A stretch of DNA of 64,000 nt from Caryophanon tenue (GCF_001700315.1 NZ_MASJ01000038.1:84150-148149); one strand, 5' to 3'. Positions 17,555 to 27,627 are shown, counted from the stretch's first letter. Numbers and translations: made by a program. The notes: generated from the letters alone by a model not told the origin.

Positions 17555-18235
17555 ATGTTTGTAGATGAACGTCAAGTATTAGTCGTATTCCCTCACCCTG
17601 ATGATGAGGCATTTTCTTGCGCCGGTGTTATTCGTCAAATGACAAACCGCGGCATTCCTGTTACATACGCATGTTTAACATTAGGTGAAATGGGGCGCAA
17701 CTTAGGGAACCCCCCTTTTGCAACGCGTGAATCATTACCAGAAATTCGTCGTGCCGAGCTAAAGCAAGCATGTGAAGCGATGGGTATTCAAGATTTACGT
17801 ATGATGGGCTTACGTGATAAAACGATTGAATTTGAAGATGATGAAAAGATGATCCAGCTTGTGACAAATTTAATCGAAGAGCTAAACCCTTCACTAATGA
17901 TTACATTTTTACCGGGCTATTCAGTGCACCCTGACCATGAAGCAACGGCTCGTGCGGTGCGTGAAGCAGTGCGTCGCATGCCAGTAGCAGAGCGTCCAAC
18001 TGTACTTGCAGTAGGCTTTGCGAACAACACATTTGACGAAGTTGGTTTACCGCCAATTAAAGTCGATATTTCAGACGTTATGGACAATAAAGTTGCAGCA
18101 CTTCAAGCACACGCGTCTCAAACGGCTTGGATGATGGAAGAAACGAAAAAACGTGTCGATGATGGTTCAACAATGACTGAAAGCTGGTTAAAATCAGAAG
18201 CATTTTACGTATTAAATGACTTTTTAGACGCATAA
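17555..18235 (+). CDS. bshB2: Bacillithiol biosynthesis deacetylase BshB2
   Basis: A 226-residue zinc-dependent N-acetylglucosaminylmalate deacetylase of the PIG-L/LmbE family. Motif HPDDEA at residues 14-19 (metal ligands His14, Asp17) and the second ligand motif HPDH (about 128-131) are intact. It removes the acetyl group from GlcNAc-malate to make GlcN-malate for bacillithiol. AAGGAGG precedes the ATG. Cotranscribed with yojF. Confidence 0.93.
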   Translation: MFVDERQVLVVFPHPDDEAFSCAGVIRQMTNRGIPVTYACLTLGEMGRNLGNPPFATRESLPEIRRAELKQACEAMGIQDLRMMGLRDKTIEFEDDEKMIQLVTNLIEELNPSLMITFLPGYSVHPDHEATARAVREAVRRMPVAERPTVLAVGFANNTFDEVGLPPIKVDISDVMDNKVAALQAHASQTAWMMEETKKRVDDGSTMTESWLKSEAFYVLNDFLDA

Positions 18236-18244
18236 TTATCGAAG

Positions 18245-18478
18245 CGAGGCTGAGACAAAACAAAGTGTTAGGAGAAATCTCGTCATTTCTCCTAACACTT
18301 TTCCGCTTTCGTCGTCGTAAATTTTCGAGTAGGCTTTTCTGCGGTACGGCTCGAGCCTGTAGTCTCTCGCTCGTACTGTCCCGCTAGAAGTCCGCTCTTC
18401 ATTTAACGACGACGTATCAAATATTTATCATCGAACATCGTTGAGATTGATTTGAATTACCCTTCTGTCCCAGCCTCG
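18245..18478 (+). repeat. Dispersed repeat, second hairpin type (S1)
   Basis: A 234-bp element with terminal inverted repeats CGAGGCTGAGACA (18245-18257) and TGTCCCAGCCTCG (18466-18478), 12 of 13 matching. It begins with a GTGTTAGGAGAAAT/ATTTCTCCTAACAC hairpin, then inner arms CGTCGTAAA and TTTAACGACG. It lies 9 bp after bshB2 and likely ends its transcript. A reversed copy is at 61786-62027. Confidence 0.85.
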
Positions 18479-18848
18479 TTTTTTATATCTAGCTTGTTCA
18501 CATTGTTGTAATGTTTACTACATATTTCAAACAACTGCATAACAGTATGCATAATTGTATAAATAGAAAACACCAAAATGGAAAACACCAAATAACTTAC
18601 TATAAAACATTGCATGACGCTGTATATTAATTCAATAATTAATGTATAAAATTTGTATACGATATTCACTCAGAAGTGTATAAAGACGTTATTACTCATT
18701 ATTCACACCCTTATACATATCGAATCCTCCAATGCATACACCACATAATTAACTGAAAAGACTGTATTCTTCTAAATCTCTAGACAAATGTATGCAAAAT
18801 AGCTATCATGAATAAATATTCAATAAAACAATAAATGAGGTTATATAA
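18479..18848 (+). promoter_or_regulatory. AT-rich intergenic region with a sigma-A-like promoter for the YjiH-type gene
   Basis: No convincing gene is seen. TAGACA (18781-18786), a 17-bp spacer and TATCAT (18804-18809) lie 40 bp before the ATG of the next gene. The rest is AT-rich without clear structure. Confidence 0.5.
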
Positions 18849-20201
18849 ATGAAGAAAAGTTATAGCGTAAGCAATTGGCTATACTTTATCATCCCGTCAA
18901 TTTTAGGTGCGTTTTTATTTATGACGCCACTGAAAACAGAAGAAGGATGGAAAGTACCCATTGCGATGTTAGCAAGTTGGTTAGATGGTATCGTTGTCGA
19001 TTTGATTGAACCATTTGCCTTATTAATTTTTGCCGTTGCTGCAATTGGCTCGTTATTTAAATTATTTACACCTGAGCCCGCGCAACGTACGTTTTCAGAC
19101 CAATTATTCCGTGTTCATTGGTTCTGGATAATTACACGTGTACTAGCATTTGTCTTTGCCGCAATGGTTTACTTTGGCTTTGGTCCAGAAATGATTACAA
19201 GTGGTGACACTGGAGCCTTATTATTCGCTGGTGGTGGTGGATTAGTTACATTCCTATTTGTTATTTTCTTATTCGCAGGCATCGTTCTTCCTCTTTTAAC
19301 AGATTTCGGTTTATTAGAGTTTTTCGGTTCGATGATGGTCAAAATTGTTCGTCCATTGTTTAAAATCCCTGGTCGCGCGTCAATTGATGCGTTAGCGTCT
19401 TGGGTTGGCGATGGGACAATCGGTGTATTATTAACAAATAAGCAATATGAGGAAGGCAATTACACAAAACGTGAAGCTGCCATTATTGCCACAACATTCT
19501 CAGTAGTTTCGATCACATTTAGTATCGTTATTTTAGAAGAGGTTGGCTTATCCCAATACTTCCCGCAATATTATGGAACAATTGTGTTATGTGGTATCGT
19601 TTTAGCATTATTAATGCCACGTCTTTACCCGCTTCGTGGCAAGGAAGATACGTACATTAACGGTCAACCTGCCGATAAAAAGCGTGAAGATTTACCAAAA
19701 GGTCATACAGTTTTATCATACGGTCTTGAAAATGCCTTAACAAAAGCACAAGCGAACCGTAACTTAGGTAAACTTGTCGTTAACGGTTTTAAAAACGTGC
19801 TAGATATGTGGATTGCAGTAGCTCCTGTCGTAATGGCATTTGGTACAATCGCATTAATTTTAGCAACATACACACCTATCTTTAAAATTTTAGGAACACC
19901 CTTTGAATACTATTTAGCATTCTTAAATATTCCTGAAGCCGCTGCAGCTGGTCAAACGATGGTGGTCGGCTTTGCAGATATGCTATTACCAGCCATTTTA
20001 TCAGCAGGTATTGAATCAGAAATGACGCGCTTCGTTATCGCAACAGTATCTGTAACACAGCTGATTTATATGTCTGAAATTGGTGGCTTAATTTTAGGAA
20101 CGAAATTACCAATCAACTTTAAAGATTTAGTCGTTATTTTCTTATTACGTACAATTATTTCGTTACCGATTATCGCTGGTATCGCACATTTAATCTTTTA
20201 A
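18849..20201 (+). CDS. YjiH family membrane protein (nucleoside-recognition/Gate domain)
   Basis: A 450-residue polytopic membrane protein with about 10 hydrophobic segments. Two Gate-like regions are visible: residues about 120-245 (including the glycine-rich GDTGALLFAGGGGLVTF and IPGRASIDALASWVGDGTIGVLL) and about 315-450. This matches YjiH-type proteins, whose transported substrate is unknown. Start by TGAGG before ATG. It is monocistronic with its own promoter and terminator. Confidence 0.82.
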   Translation: MKKSYSVSNWLYFIIPSILGAFLFMTPLKTEEGWKVPIAMLASWLDGIVVDLIEPFALLIFAVAAIGSLFKLFTPEPAQRTFSDQLFRVHWFWIITRVLAFVFAAMVYFGFGPEMITSGDTGALLFAGGGGLVTFLFVIFLFAGIVLPLLTDFGLLEFFGSMMVKIVRPLFKIPGRASIDALASWVGDGTIGVLLTNKQYEEGNYTKREAAIIATTFSVVSITFSIVILEEVGLSQYFPQYYGTIVLCGIVLALLMPRLYPLRGKEDTYINGQPADKKREDLPKGHTVLSYGLENALTKAQANRNLGKLVVNGFKNVLDMWIAVAPVVMAFGTIALILATYTPIFKILGTPFEYYLAFLNIPEAAAAGQTMVVGFADMLLPAILSAGIESEMTRFVIATVSVTQLIYMSEIGGLILGTKLPINFKDLVVIFLLRTIISLPIIAGIAHLIF

Positions 20202-20212
20202 ATAAAAATCCC

Positions 20213-20243
20213 GTACATGCGCCTTTGCGTGTACGGGATTTTA
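20213..20243. terminator. Terminator between the YjiH-type gene and the ter operon
   Basis: Arms AAAATCCCGTACATGCG and TGCGTGTACGGGATTTT pair around a 4-nt loop between convergent genes; usable from both sides. Confidence 0.88.
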
Positions 20244-20245
20244 CG

Positions 20246-20938
20246 TTAGCGTGAAATTTTTTGTGTACTCGATATCCAATGTTTATACCCCTCTATACTT
20301 GACTCATACAATGATGTTTGCGCGATTTCACCAAGATGCTTCGCATATGTGAAATTAATATTGCCAAATTGATGTTGTACTTTTTGTAAGTATGGGAAGC
20401 TTTCTTCACCCGTGCCGATAAACTGCCAATAAATCGGTTGATGCTCTAACAATGTTAATACCTCTGTCGTTTCACGTTGGTCGAAATTATTGCCATCCGT
20501 TAAAATAAACGCCAATATAGGAACTTCACGTGTCGTTTGAAGCACTTGTCCAATATACTTTTTACTAAATCCCTTTTTAATTACTTCCTCCTGATACAGT
20601 GAAAAATGTATCGCAATGTTTTTCATTAGTGGTGCATATTTCGTTGAAGATTCCACTTCAAACATCCGAATAATTTCGCGATATACATAACCTTCTATAT
20701 TGTCTTCGTCTAGTAACGTAGCACGGTAACTATCGCTGCCAAATACAAACATATCAATTTGCTTATTTGCGTCAATAAACTGACTAAGTGCTAATAAATC
20801 TTCTAAAAATTGTTGCACCACACCGTCCCGATATAATTCCGTCATTGAACCACTAATATCAAGCCCAATAACTACATCACATAGCGGCAATTCATGCCCA
20901 TTCAAAAATTGAGCAGCTGTTTGTCTTTTTTGTTGCAT
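20246..20938 (-). CDS. VWA-domain protein of the ter operon (TerF/TerY-like)
   Basis: A 230-residue von Willebrand factor A domain protein. The metal-ion-dependent adhesion site begins DISGSMT (about residues 26-32, DxSxS), with later TDGNN. TerF/TerY-like VWA proteins accompany TerD proteins in tellurite/stress gene clusters, probably as metal-dependent scaffold partners. The start at 20938 follows GAGGTG; longer in-frame starts lie in the gap and lack a site. It is the last gene of the leftward ter operon. Confidence 0.85.
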   Translation of the reverse strand: MQQKRQTAAQFLNGHELPLCDVVIGLDISGSMTELYRDGVVQQFLEDLLALSQFIDANKQIDMFVFGSDSYRATLLDEDNIEGYVYREIIRMFEVESSTKYAPLMKNIAIHFSLYQEEVIKKGFSKKYIGQVLQTTREVPILAFILTDGNNFDQRETTEVLTLLEHQPIYWQFIGTGEESFPYLQKVQHQFGNINFTYAKHLGEIAQTSLYESSIEGYKHWISSTQKISR

Positions 20939-21000
20939 ACGTATCACCTCAACATTATCTAAAAAGAGGAGCATGTATCGATACACCGCTCCTCCATTTT

Positions 21001-21630
21001 TTATTTTGAACCTGCCTGCCACTGCATTCCCCATTGATAATGCCGGTCCATATTTTGATGACCATTAAAATATTCAACTAAACGTTCCACACGAAACGTT
21101 TCATTTTTCACATTTTCAATCATTGCAATCGCACACATAATTTTACCGTCTTGATGTTCATTTAAACGCACTTCAATATCAGCACCACCTGGATATTTCA
21201 ATGTCACAACACCATTTGCTTGTGACCAATTGGCAGCACCTTCATAAATAAATGCGTAAATTAATACGCGTTTAATCGCAGCGATTTTTTTGCCGTTGAT
21301 ACGTAAGTTTTCACCGTTAGACACTTCTCCTGTCCGGTCGTCACCATCTAAATGAATATACGGCGCATTATTAAAATCACCGAACGCGTTGCCAAGTGCT
21401 TGAACACAGCCTTTATAGCCGTCTGTCAGTTCAAATAAACAGCCTAAATCTAAATCAACATTTTGTGTTTTCCCACTTCCAAGTAATGAAGATAAAAAGC
21501 CCTTTTTTTGCGGTGCTGCTTGCTGTTCCCAATTTAAATTAATATGAATTTCACCTAGAGACTGACTACCTTTTGTTAAGTTAATGGACTGTCCTTTTTT
21601 CGTCAATTCAACTTTATTCAAATTTACCAC
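21001..21630 (-). CDS. TerD-like (TerA/TerD superfamily) protein
   Basis: A 209-residue TerD-domain protein with a divergent sequence: N-terminal block KKGQSINLTKGSQSLGEIHI, an inserted basic loop (KKGFLSSLLGSGK, about 42-54), then VDLDLGCLF and LDGDDRTGEVSNGENL, which correspond to the calcium-binding DxDxxxF and GDDxTG elements of TerD. Start is a GTG (MVNLNK) behind AAGGGGG. It is probably a bridging Ter protein of the operon together with the VWA gene. Confidence 0.85.
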   Translation of the reverse strand: MVNLNKVELTKKGQSINLTKGSQSLGEIHINLNWEQQAAPQKKGFLSSLLGSGKTQNVDLDLGCLFELTDGYKGCVQALGNAFGDFNNAPYIHLDGDDRTGEVSNGENLRINGKKIAAIKRVLIYAFIYEGAANWSQANGVVTLKYPGGADIEVRLNEHQDGKIMCAIAMIENVKNETFRVERLVEYFNGHQNMDRHYQWGMQWQAGSK

Positions 21631-21652
21631 AACATATCTGCCCCCTTTAGCT

Positions 21653-22450
21653 TTATTTTACCTTACATCCCTCAATTGTCAAAATTTTCTGTAATATATC
21701 TTCCGCGAATGCCGCACCTTCTTTTAACACTACTTTAACAGGTGCATCTTCACCGTAATGTGCATATACTTCACCATGTTTCGGCGTATAACCAATATCG
21801 GCAATTTGCATCATACCTAAGTCCATCATTGAATCCCCTGCAGCAATATGACAAGAATGTGGTAATTGGTCGCGTACATAATGAACTGCCGCTTCTTTCG
21901 TTAAGCTTTTCGGCAATGCATAAAACTTACGACCATGTAAATACGATACCCACCCTTCCTGCTCTAGTTCTTGCTGAAATTCACCTAAACTATCGTGGCA
22001 CAATGCGGCTTCATCAACAGCTAACATATAAAATAAGTTTTCCACTTCGTACTCACGTAAAAAGAATTCACGTTGACGATGAAGTGTAAAGCGCTCTTTA
22101 AATGATGTTATCGGCAATAAATCGGCAAATGATTGTTGCACGATTTCATCCCACTGCGCATCACGCTGACCATCTTTAAACACAATCCCTCCATTTGCGA
22201 CAACTGCATACTGCGGGATTAATTGCTGTTGGAAAAATGAAATACGCTCATACTGTAGTTGCGAACGTGTTGTAACTGGCACAACATAGGCAGACTGTGT
22301 TAAATCTTGTAATAGTGCCATTTCACGATTCGACATAAAGGACTGTGCCTTCCCATCTAAATATTCAATGCATGTGCAGTCAGTCGTATCACCAATCGTA
22401 CGGTGTGAGAAAATAAGCGTACGGTCTAAATCTGATGTAAATAATTTCAT
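21653..22450 (-). CDS. HAD-superfamily phosphatase of the ter operon
   Basis: A 265-residue HAD hydrolase. Catalytic Asp7 and Asp9 lie in FTSDLDRTL; a Thr in VPVTTRS (motif II), a Lys in the cap-to-core region and GDSMMD (motif IV) are present. It overlaps the PELOTA-PRTase gene by 4 bp (ATGA), so the two are translationally coupled. HAD phosphatases of this type are part of the predicted nucleoside-like biosynthetic module found with ter genes (Anantharaman, Iyer and Aravind's comparative analysis). The substrate is unknown. Confidence 0.85.
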   Translation of the reverse strand: MKLFTSDLDRTLIFSHRTIGDTTDCTCIEYLDGKAQSFMSNREMALLQDLTQSAYVVPVTTRSQLQYERISFFQQQLIPQYAVVANGGIVFKDGQRDAQWDEIVQQSFADLLPITSFKERFTLHRQREFFLREYEVENLFYMLAVDEAALCHDSLGEFQQELEQEGWVSYLHGRKFYALPKSLTKEAAVHYVRDQLPHSCHIAAGDSMMDLGMMQIADIGYTPKHGEVYAHYGEDAPVKVVLKEGAAFAEDILQKILTIEGCKVK

Positions 22451-23559
22451 ACTGTCACATCCTTAATTAAGCCACAGCACGAATACTCCATGTCCTCATA
22501 AACTTCAATCGGTACATTACGCTCTGCTGCTAATAAACGAATATGTGTTAAATCATTATCAAATTTCGGATTCACTAAAATCTTCCATGGTACACGACGT
22601 AATAACACACGCGTCGTTTCGCCAACACCTGGTTTAATATAATTCGTTTTTGCAATGTCATAACGCTCTTTGATCGCTTCTACACTCTTCATCCCTTGCC
22701 ATGATGGTGTGCGGTCGTATGCTAAAAGTTGCGTTACTTGCGCATGAATTTGCGGACGTACCGCTTCAAAGTGTTTCGTCACCTCATCGACATAGTAATT
22801 CGAAACATCTTGGTCGCTAAACTCACGATAATATTTTGCACCGTGGAAGTCACCTTCTTCAATAAATGCTGTATTTAATACGGTACGACTAACAAGCCCT
22901 GATACCGTTGAATTTAAACAAGCAGATGGAATTAAGAAATCATCACGTGTGCCGTACACTTCCACACAATGTCCAGGGTCAGCAAGTACCGCTAAATCAG
23001 GATTAATGTGCTGTGTATGTGCTTGATTATATGTATCACATGCTTCCTTTAATTCGCGTGTAATCGCACCTTTCCCTGTCCAGCCATCAATAAATTGAAT
23101 ATCGGCCTGTTCATGTTGCGCAAAAATGTAATCAATCGCCGTTTCATCAATACCACGATCGCGAATAATGGAAATTGAATAGTGCGGCACTGTCACATTA
23201 TACGTTTTTTCAATATAGCGCTTAATTAAAATGCCAATCGGTGTACCTGCGCGCGCTAAACTCACAAGTACTAAATGTTCCGTACCACGATTTTTAACAA
23301 TTTGCTCGGCGACAACACCTACTGCAATCGCAATGCGTTCGGCATACTCATGCAATGTCGTATGAAATAGCTCCATATACTGTTCACCTGGCTGAAACTC
23401 TACTGGTAACATTTCTGCATAATGCGTACCTGTTTGAATCAGTTGCTCTCGCTCCGTCGTATCACGTTCAATTTCAATGTGGCTAATATCACGTAATAAA
23501 AAGAGAACATCCTCCGTTTTATAGCTTCCTAATACATCTGGTTGAAATTTTGTTGTCAT
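22447..23559 (-). CDS. StiP-family phosphoribosyltransferase-like protein with PELOTA domain
   Basis: A 370-residue protein often labelled cysteine protease StiP family. The first ~270 residues fit a phosphoribosyltransferase-like fold (LVSLARAGTPIGILI; IQFIDGWTGKGAI as the PRPP-type loop). The last ~75 residues (about 296-370) fit the PELOTA/L7Ae-like RNA-binding domain described for these proteins, ending in Cys-Cys. These are ter-linked enzymes predicted to build or attach a modified ribosyl compound; activity is not demonstrated. It follows the other PRTase gene by 4 bp. Confidence 0.82.
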   Translation of the reverse strand: MTTKFQPDVLGSYKTEDVLFLLRDISHIEIERDTTEREQLIQTGTHYAEMLPVEFQPGEQYMELFHTTLHEYAERIAIAVGVVAEQIVKNRGTEHLVLVSLARAGTPIGILIKRYIEKTYNVTVPHYSISIIRDRGIDETAIDYIFAQHEQADIQFIDGWTGKGAITRELKEACDTYNQAHTQHINPDLAVLADPGHCVEVYGTRDDFLIPSACLNSTVSGLVSRTVLNTAFIEEGDFHGAKYYREFSDQDVSNYYVDEVTKHFEAVRPQIHAQVTQLLAYDRTPSWQGMKSVEAIKERYDIAKTNYIKPGVGETTRVLLRRVPWKILVNPKFDNDLTHIRLLAAERNVPIEVYEDMEYSCCGLIKDVTV

Positions 23560-23563
23560 AACT

Positions 23564-24919
23564 TTATAACTCCCTTCCGTCTGTTAGCGTTAAAATCGTT
23601 ACTGTTGGAATTTGTGCCTCTGCTAATGCATCAATCAGTGTTGTAAGTGCTGCATCGCTTGTAATACGTTCAATGACAATAATGGCATCTGTATAGTGCT
23701 TTTTCGGTATGTTGTACACATAGTTTTCAACGCCACAATGATCTGGACTTTCAAAAGTATACTGTGTTTGAATAAAGCTTTTTTCGTGTGCATAAATAGG
23801 ACTGCGTGTTGTTGAATGGAAGTAGACATTTGTCCCGAGTAGCGCGGCAATACGCATCGGGATATACATAAATTCTCCGGTACCGAGTACTAATGTTTTG
23901 CCACCTTTACGTAAGCCTTGAAGCTGGTATTTGAATAATGAGAGTTGCTGGCGAATCAATATATCTTGTTCCTTCGTTAAACCGAAGCGACCACTGCCAC
24001 GGTAATAAGGCATGCTACATTGTGTGCCATCTTGTTGTGTGGAAATTGCATGTATATATTGGTCATCGGGCAATAAATGTGCCAGTGACGCATGAATAAC
24101 GGTAGGTGTTTGTTTTAGTGGATTACGTTGTCGAGCGAGCGCTTCTATTTGCGGTTGCCCTTCAACTTGAATTGTGCCTTGTAATAAGCTTACCTCTTGA
24201 ATTGTAATGCCATGCTGTTGCTCAAAATCTCGATATGCTTGACGATGCTCTTCGCTACGCCAATCTAAAATCGATACGATGACAAATGATTTTTTATGTG
24301 GGAATGCTTCTAAAATTTGCGAAATAATATTGATATTCGTTTGGCCTGTCGTTAACTCATCATCGACAAGCGCAATCGTGGCATCTCCTTCAAAGAAATG
24401 CTCATCTTGCATATACACACGATGCGTTGTCGCGTGCGAATGCTCTTCTTCAAATGTCGCAAGTGGTACGAGCGACGGAATGTACTCACGCGTTGTATGT
24501 ACATATTCTACATTTTGGCGGAATGCATTGAAAAACGCATGACCTAGTGCTGTAGCGGTTTCCGCAAAGCCAATAATTTTAACAGGCTTCTCTAGTACAA
24601 GTGGATGCTCCTCCAACATATTTAAACTTTCGTCTAATTGTTCATACGTTTTGAGCGCTGTGGCTACTGCCTGCGCGCGAATATCTGGCTTCTTTTCGAC
24701 TACTTCCATATAACGCATTGCTAATAAATGACCTAGCAATAGCGGTATTTGTGGTGGCAAAGCAATATGTTTGCCTAACACTTTACTAATAAATAAAAAG
24801 CTTCGTTTTTTATTGATGCGCATCGCCATTTCAAACAGCTGTGTTTCTTCAAACTGATATGGATTTTGCGTGACATTGACATCAATATGCACTTCATCAA
24901 GAATCGAATACTTTGCCAT
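23564..24919 (-). CDS. Phosphoribosyltransferase domain-containing protein with TRSP domain
   Basis: A 451-residue protein. An orotate-PRTase-type PRPP-binding loop, IALVDDELTTGQT, is clear at about residues 181-193. The C-terminal ~200 residues, beginning near MPYYRGSGRFGL, correspond to the TRSP region of ter-linked PRTases. It begins 23 bp inside the end of the CitE-like gene with its own GAGGAGG site, so the two are tightly coupled. The predicted role is in a nucleoside-like metabolite pathway; the product is unknown. Confidence 0.83.
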   Translation of the reverse strand: MAKYSILDEVHIDVNVTQNPYQFEETQLFEMAMRINKKRSFLFISKVLGKHIALPPQIPLLLGHLLAMRYMEVVEKKPDIRAQAVATALKTYEQLDESLNMLEEHPLVLEKPVKIIGFAETATALGHAFFNAFRQNVEYVHTTREYIPSLVPLATFEEEHSHATTHRVYMQDEHFFEGDATIALVDDELTTGQTNINIISQILEAFPHKKSFVIVSILDWRSEEHRQAYRDFEQQHGITIQEVSLLQGTIQVEGQPQIEALARQRNPLKQTPTVIHASLAHLLPDDQYIHAISTQQDGTQCSMPYYRGSGRFGLTKEQDILIRQQLSLFKYQLQGLRKGGKTLVLGTGEFMYIPMRIAALLGTNVYFHSTTRSPIYAHEKSFIQTQYTFESPDHCGVENYVYNIPKKHYTDAIIVIERITSDAALTTLIDALAEAQIPTVTILTLTDGREL

Positions 24920-26102
24920 GGTGCGTTGCCTCCTCTAAAATTAACGAACGGAAATCTTCATTTGGTGCGTATACACCGTAAGCCTTCGCACGTTGCATAA
25001 TACGCTGTGCCCAATAAAGGTGCGGCTTCATCTCATTCATTTTATTTTTGTATTCACTTTTCTTCACCCCAACTTGCCCTTCGCTATTTGCTAAAATACT
25101 TTCAGCGTCTAAATACTCTTCATGCGTTACGACATAAAGGGCATTTACCGGCAATAAATGGGTTGGATGAATAATCGTTTTACCAATTAAACCGTTAATT
25201 TGGTCTAAAAACACTTCACGCATTAAGCCATCTACATATTCATTTACAAGCTGTTCGCGCGTTTCTAAACCGATTTGACCGTAACGTTGTGTAAACGGTG
25301 TTTCGCGTAACGTTGAACGGAAAATACGCGTCTGATTCGTAAAGTATTCCCACACGGGCCCTGAAATAACAAAACGATGCTCAGTGCGATTTAAAATATT
25401 AATAATATCGGCGATGCAGTCACGTACAATCGTTACATCATAAATCGTTGAATCTACGCGGCGACGAATGCCAAATAAACCACAGAAATCAGTCGTACCA
25501 ATACGCACATTCAACACGTATTCATAATATTCAGCTAATATTTCACGGATTTTTATTAAGCTTTCAAAGCGATGTTCCTTAAAAATCACATCGTCTGATT
25601 CTAAAATCGGCATGCCATACAATGTATAGCCTAAACGATTTTGTTCGGCAATTTGTTCAAAAAATGCCGCGCCGTTATGATGTGAAAATTTCGGGAACAC
25701 ATACCCGGTCAGCACTTGTTGTCGGTCGCCTAATAACGCAATAATCTCTTTTAATTGTTCAGGATTTCGTACACGCACAAAAATAAGTGGCAATTGCCCA
25801 ATTGTTAACACGTGATTTGTGAGTAAATCATGAATCTCTGTCATATTTCCGCACAATGTTTGGAATGCCGATTCTAACTCTAAATCACCAACCGCATCCT
25901 CAAGGTCGATAATCATTGATGTTAAATGTGGATGTTTATTCGTGACAATTTCATGTGCTAAATTTGAACGTGTAGCAGGCATGTATAATGCCCCACCTAA
26001 ACAATAGGCTAAATCCTCACGCGGTGTATATTTATCGAAGTACATTGGTTTTTTGAAAAAAATCTCATCTACTGATTGTTCATGATGTGCAAAAAAACGC
26101 AT
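24897..26102 (-). CDS. CitE-like HpcH/HpaI C-C bond lyase of the ter operon
   Basis: A 401-residue TIM-barrel lyase-like protein. Visible family elements: LYMPATRSNLA (38-48), MIIDLEDAVGD (the acidic metal/phosphoenol-binding motif), VRVRNPEQ, and RIGTTDFCGLFGIRR. These match the ter-associated CitE-like lyases. I start at the second ATG (26102): GGAGAG abuts the first ATG but is 6 nt from the second. It lies between terC and the PRTase genes on one transcript. Substrate unknown. Confidence 0.85.
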   Translation of the reverse strand: MRFFAHHEQSVDEIFFKKPMYFDKYTPREDLAYCLGGALYMPATRSNLAHEIVTNKHPHLTSMIIDLEDAVGDLELESAFQTLCGNMTEIHDLLTNHVLTIGQLPLIFVRVRNPEQLKEIIALLGDRQQVLTGYVFPKFSHHNGAAFFEQIAEQNRLGYTLYGMPILESDDVIFKEHRFESLIKIREILAEYYEYVLNVRIGTTDFCGLFGIRRRVDSTIYDVTIVRDCIADIINILNRTEHRFVISGPVWEYFTNQTRIFRSTLRETPFTQRYGQIGLETREQLVNEYVDGLMREVFLDQINGLIGKTIIHPTHLLPVNALYVVTHEEYLDAESILANSEGQVGVKKSEYKNKMNEMKPHLYWAQRIMQRAKAYGVYAPNEDFRSLILEEATHHGKVFDS

Positions 26103-26125
26103 ATTCATCTCTCCTATATTAAAAA

Positions 26126-26863
26126 TTAACGCGTTTTACGTTGACGTGTATAGTGAAAAACAATCGTCGTAATAAACGCCATTGCAAGAACAGCAAAAAA
26201 TACATAATGTGAAATTTCAATATGAAATACACTTAACAACATTTTTACCGCAATCACACCGATTAAGATAAACGCTGTTGTTTCAAGTTCTGGGATTTTA
26301 TCAATTAAGGTCACAAAGAAGCCTGCAATTGTACGCATCATTAAAATACCGAGCATACCACCAATAAGCAGTACTCACACTTCTTCAGAAATTGCAAAAG
26401 CGGCTAAAATAGAGTCTACTGAAAAGGCAATATCCATTAACTCTACGGTAATAACCGTCCCCCAAAATAAACCGAATGTGCGAATCAGCCACCCTTGTTG
26501 ATTAATCGGTTTCGCTTCATCTGTTTCAGCTTTCTTTTTAAAGTGCGATACAGCAATCCATGCTAAATAAAGCGCACCCGCTAATTTAATAAACCAAAAT
26601 TTCACTAAGTAAACGCCGATACCAATAAAAATAAAACGGAAAATATAAGCGCCTATCAAACCATATAATAAAGCTTTCTTGCGCTTATCTTCTGATAAAT
26701 GGCGCACTAATACAGCGAGTACAAGTGCATTATCTGCAGATAGCAATCCTTCCATAACGATAAGTGATAAAATTAATCCCCATGACACGGGGTCCGTTAA
26801 TACCTGTACCCATTGATTCCAATCGAAAAACAAGGCATATGTATTCATCATTTGTTCCAGCAT
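26126..26863 (-). pseudogene. yceF: TerC family membrane protein interrupted by an in-frame TGA
   Basis: One continuous frame of 245 codons, except a TGA at 26375-26377. Upstream part: MLEQMMNTYALFF..., with the TerC blocks MEGLLSADNALVLAVLV and ELMDIAFSVDSILAAF (metal-binding Asp/Glu residues in membrane helices). Downstream part continues exactly as family members do (VLLIGGMLGILMMRTIAGFF...IPELETTAF). In B. subtilis YceF the residue at this position is Trp (EVWVL), so TGG changed to TGA fits. The protein would stop after about four of seven or more helices. Start by AGGAG at 9 nt. Family members export or handle Mn2+ and other metals during stress. Confidence 0.9.
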
Positions 26864-27017
26864 GCCTTTTACATCTCCTAACATTTTATAAAATGGTGCT
26901 GTATTGTCAGGTAAAACGGCAATGCAACATCTTTCTTATTCCCTTTTTTCAAAAAACAATAACAAAAAGGTGATTGCATATTGCAAATCACCTTTTGTAA
27001 GGCACCGACAAGCCGTT

Positions 27018-27596
27018 TTACACACTTAAGCCATATGCTTGTACAAGTGCCGCTAAACCGCCTTGGTAGCCTGAACCAACTGCATTGAACTTCCAATCTG
27101 TACCGTGACGATACAGTTCACAAAATACAACCGCTGTTTCAATTGAGAAGTCTTCGCCTAAATCGAAGCGTAATACTTCATTGTCATTGTCTTGGTTCAC
27201 AAGACGTGCAAAAGCATTCGCAATTTGACCAAAATTTTGGTTGCGAAGTTCTGCGTCATGAATCGTTACAGTAATGGCAATACGATGAACATCTTGTGGA
27301 ACACGTGCTAAGTCGATCGTGATTTGTTCATCATCCCCATCACCTTCACCGGTACGGTTATCACCAAGATGCTTTACAGAGCCATCTGAGCTTTGTAAGT
27401 TATTATAGAAAATGAAATCTAATTCATTGCGGCATTGCCCAGCCTCATTTAATAAAAACACCGATGCATCTAAGTCAAAATCTTGCCCACCATCAAATGA
27501 TTTTACGTCCCAGCCTAAGCCAATCATAATCTTTTGTAATGATGGATCATTTTTTGTTAAATCAATACGTTGTCCTTTGCTTAACTGAATTGCCAT
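27018..27596 (-). CDS. yceE: TerD family stress protein (YceE-like)
   Basis: A 192-residue TerD-domain protein with the full signature: [42 protein letters not shown], and the closing [17 protein letters not shown]. TerD domains bind Ca2+ through the acidic loops and are cytoplasmic. This is the third gene of the leftward operon; the following terC gene starts about 150 bp later. B. subtilis yceCDEF shows the same order. Confidence 0.95.
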   Translation of the reverse strand: MAIQLSKGQRIDLTKNDPSLQKIMIGLGWDVKSFDGGQDFDLDASVFLLNEAGQCRNELDFIFYNNLQSSDGSVKHLGDNRTGEGDGDDEQITIDLARVPQDVHRIAITVTIHDAELRNQNFGQIANAFARLVNQDNDNEVLRFDLGEDFSIETAVVFCELYRHGTDWKFNAVGSGYQGGLAALVQAYGLSV

Positions 27597-27627
27597 GTAA
27601 ATGCCCCCTTTGAATGATAAATTGCGA

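Noticed and set aside
18457..18669. 70-codon hydrophobic frame on the minus strand
   Set aside because: It starts in AT-rich sequence without a ribosome site and ends inside repeat S1; no family features.
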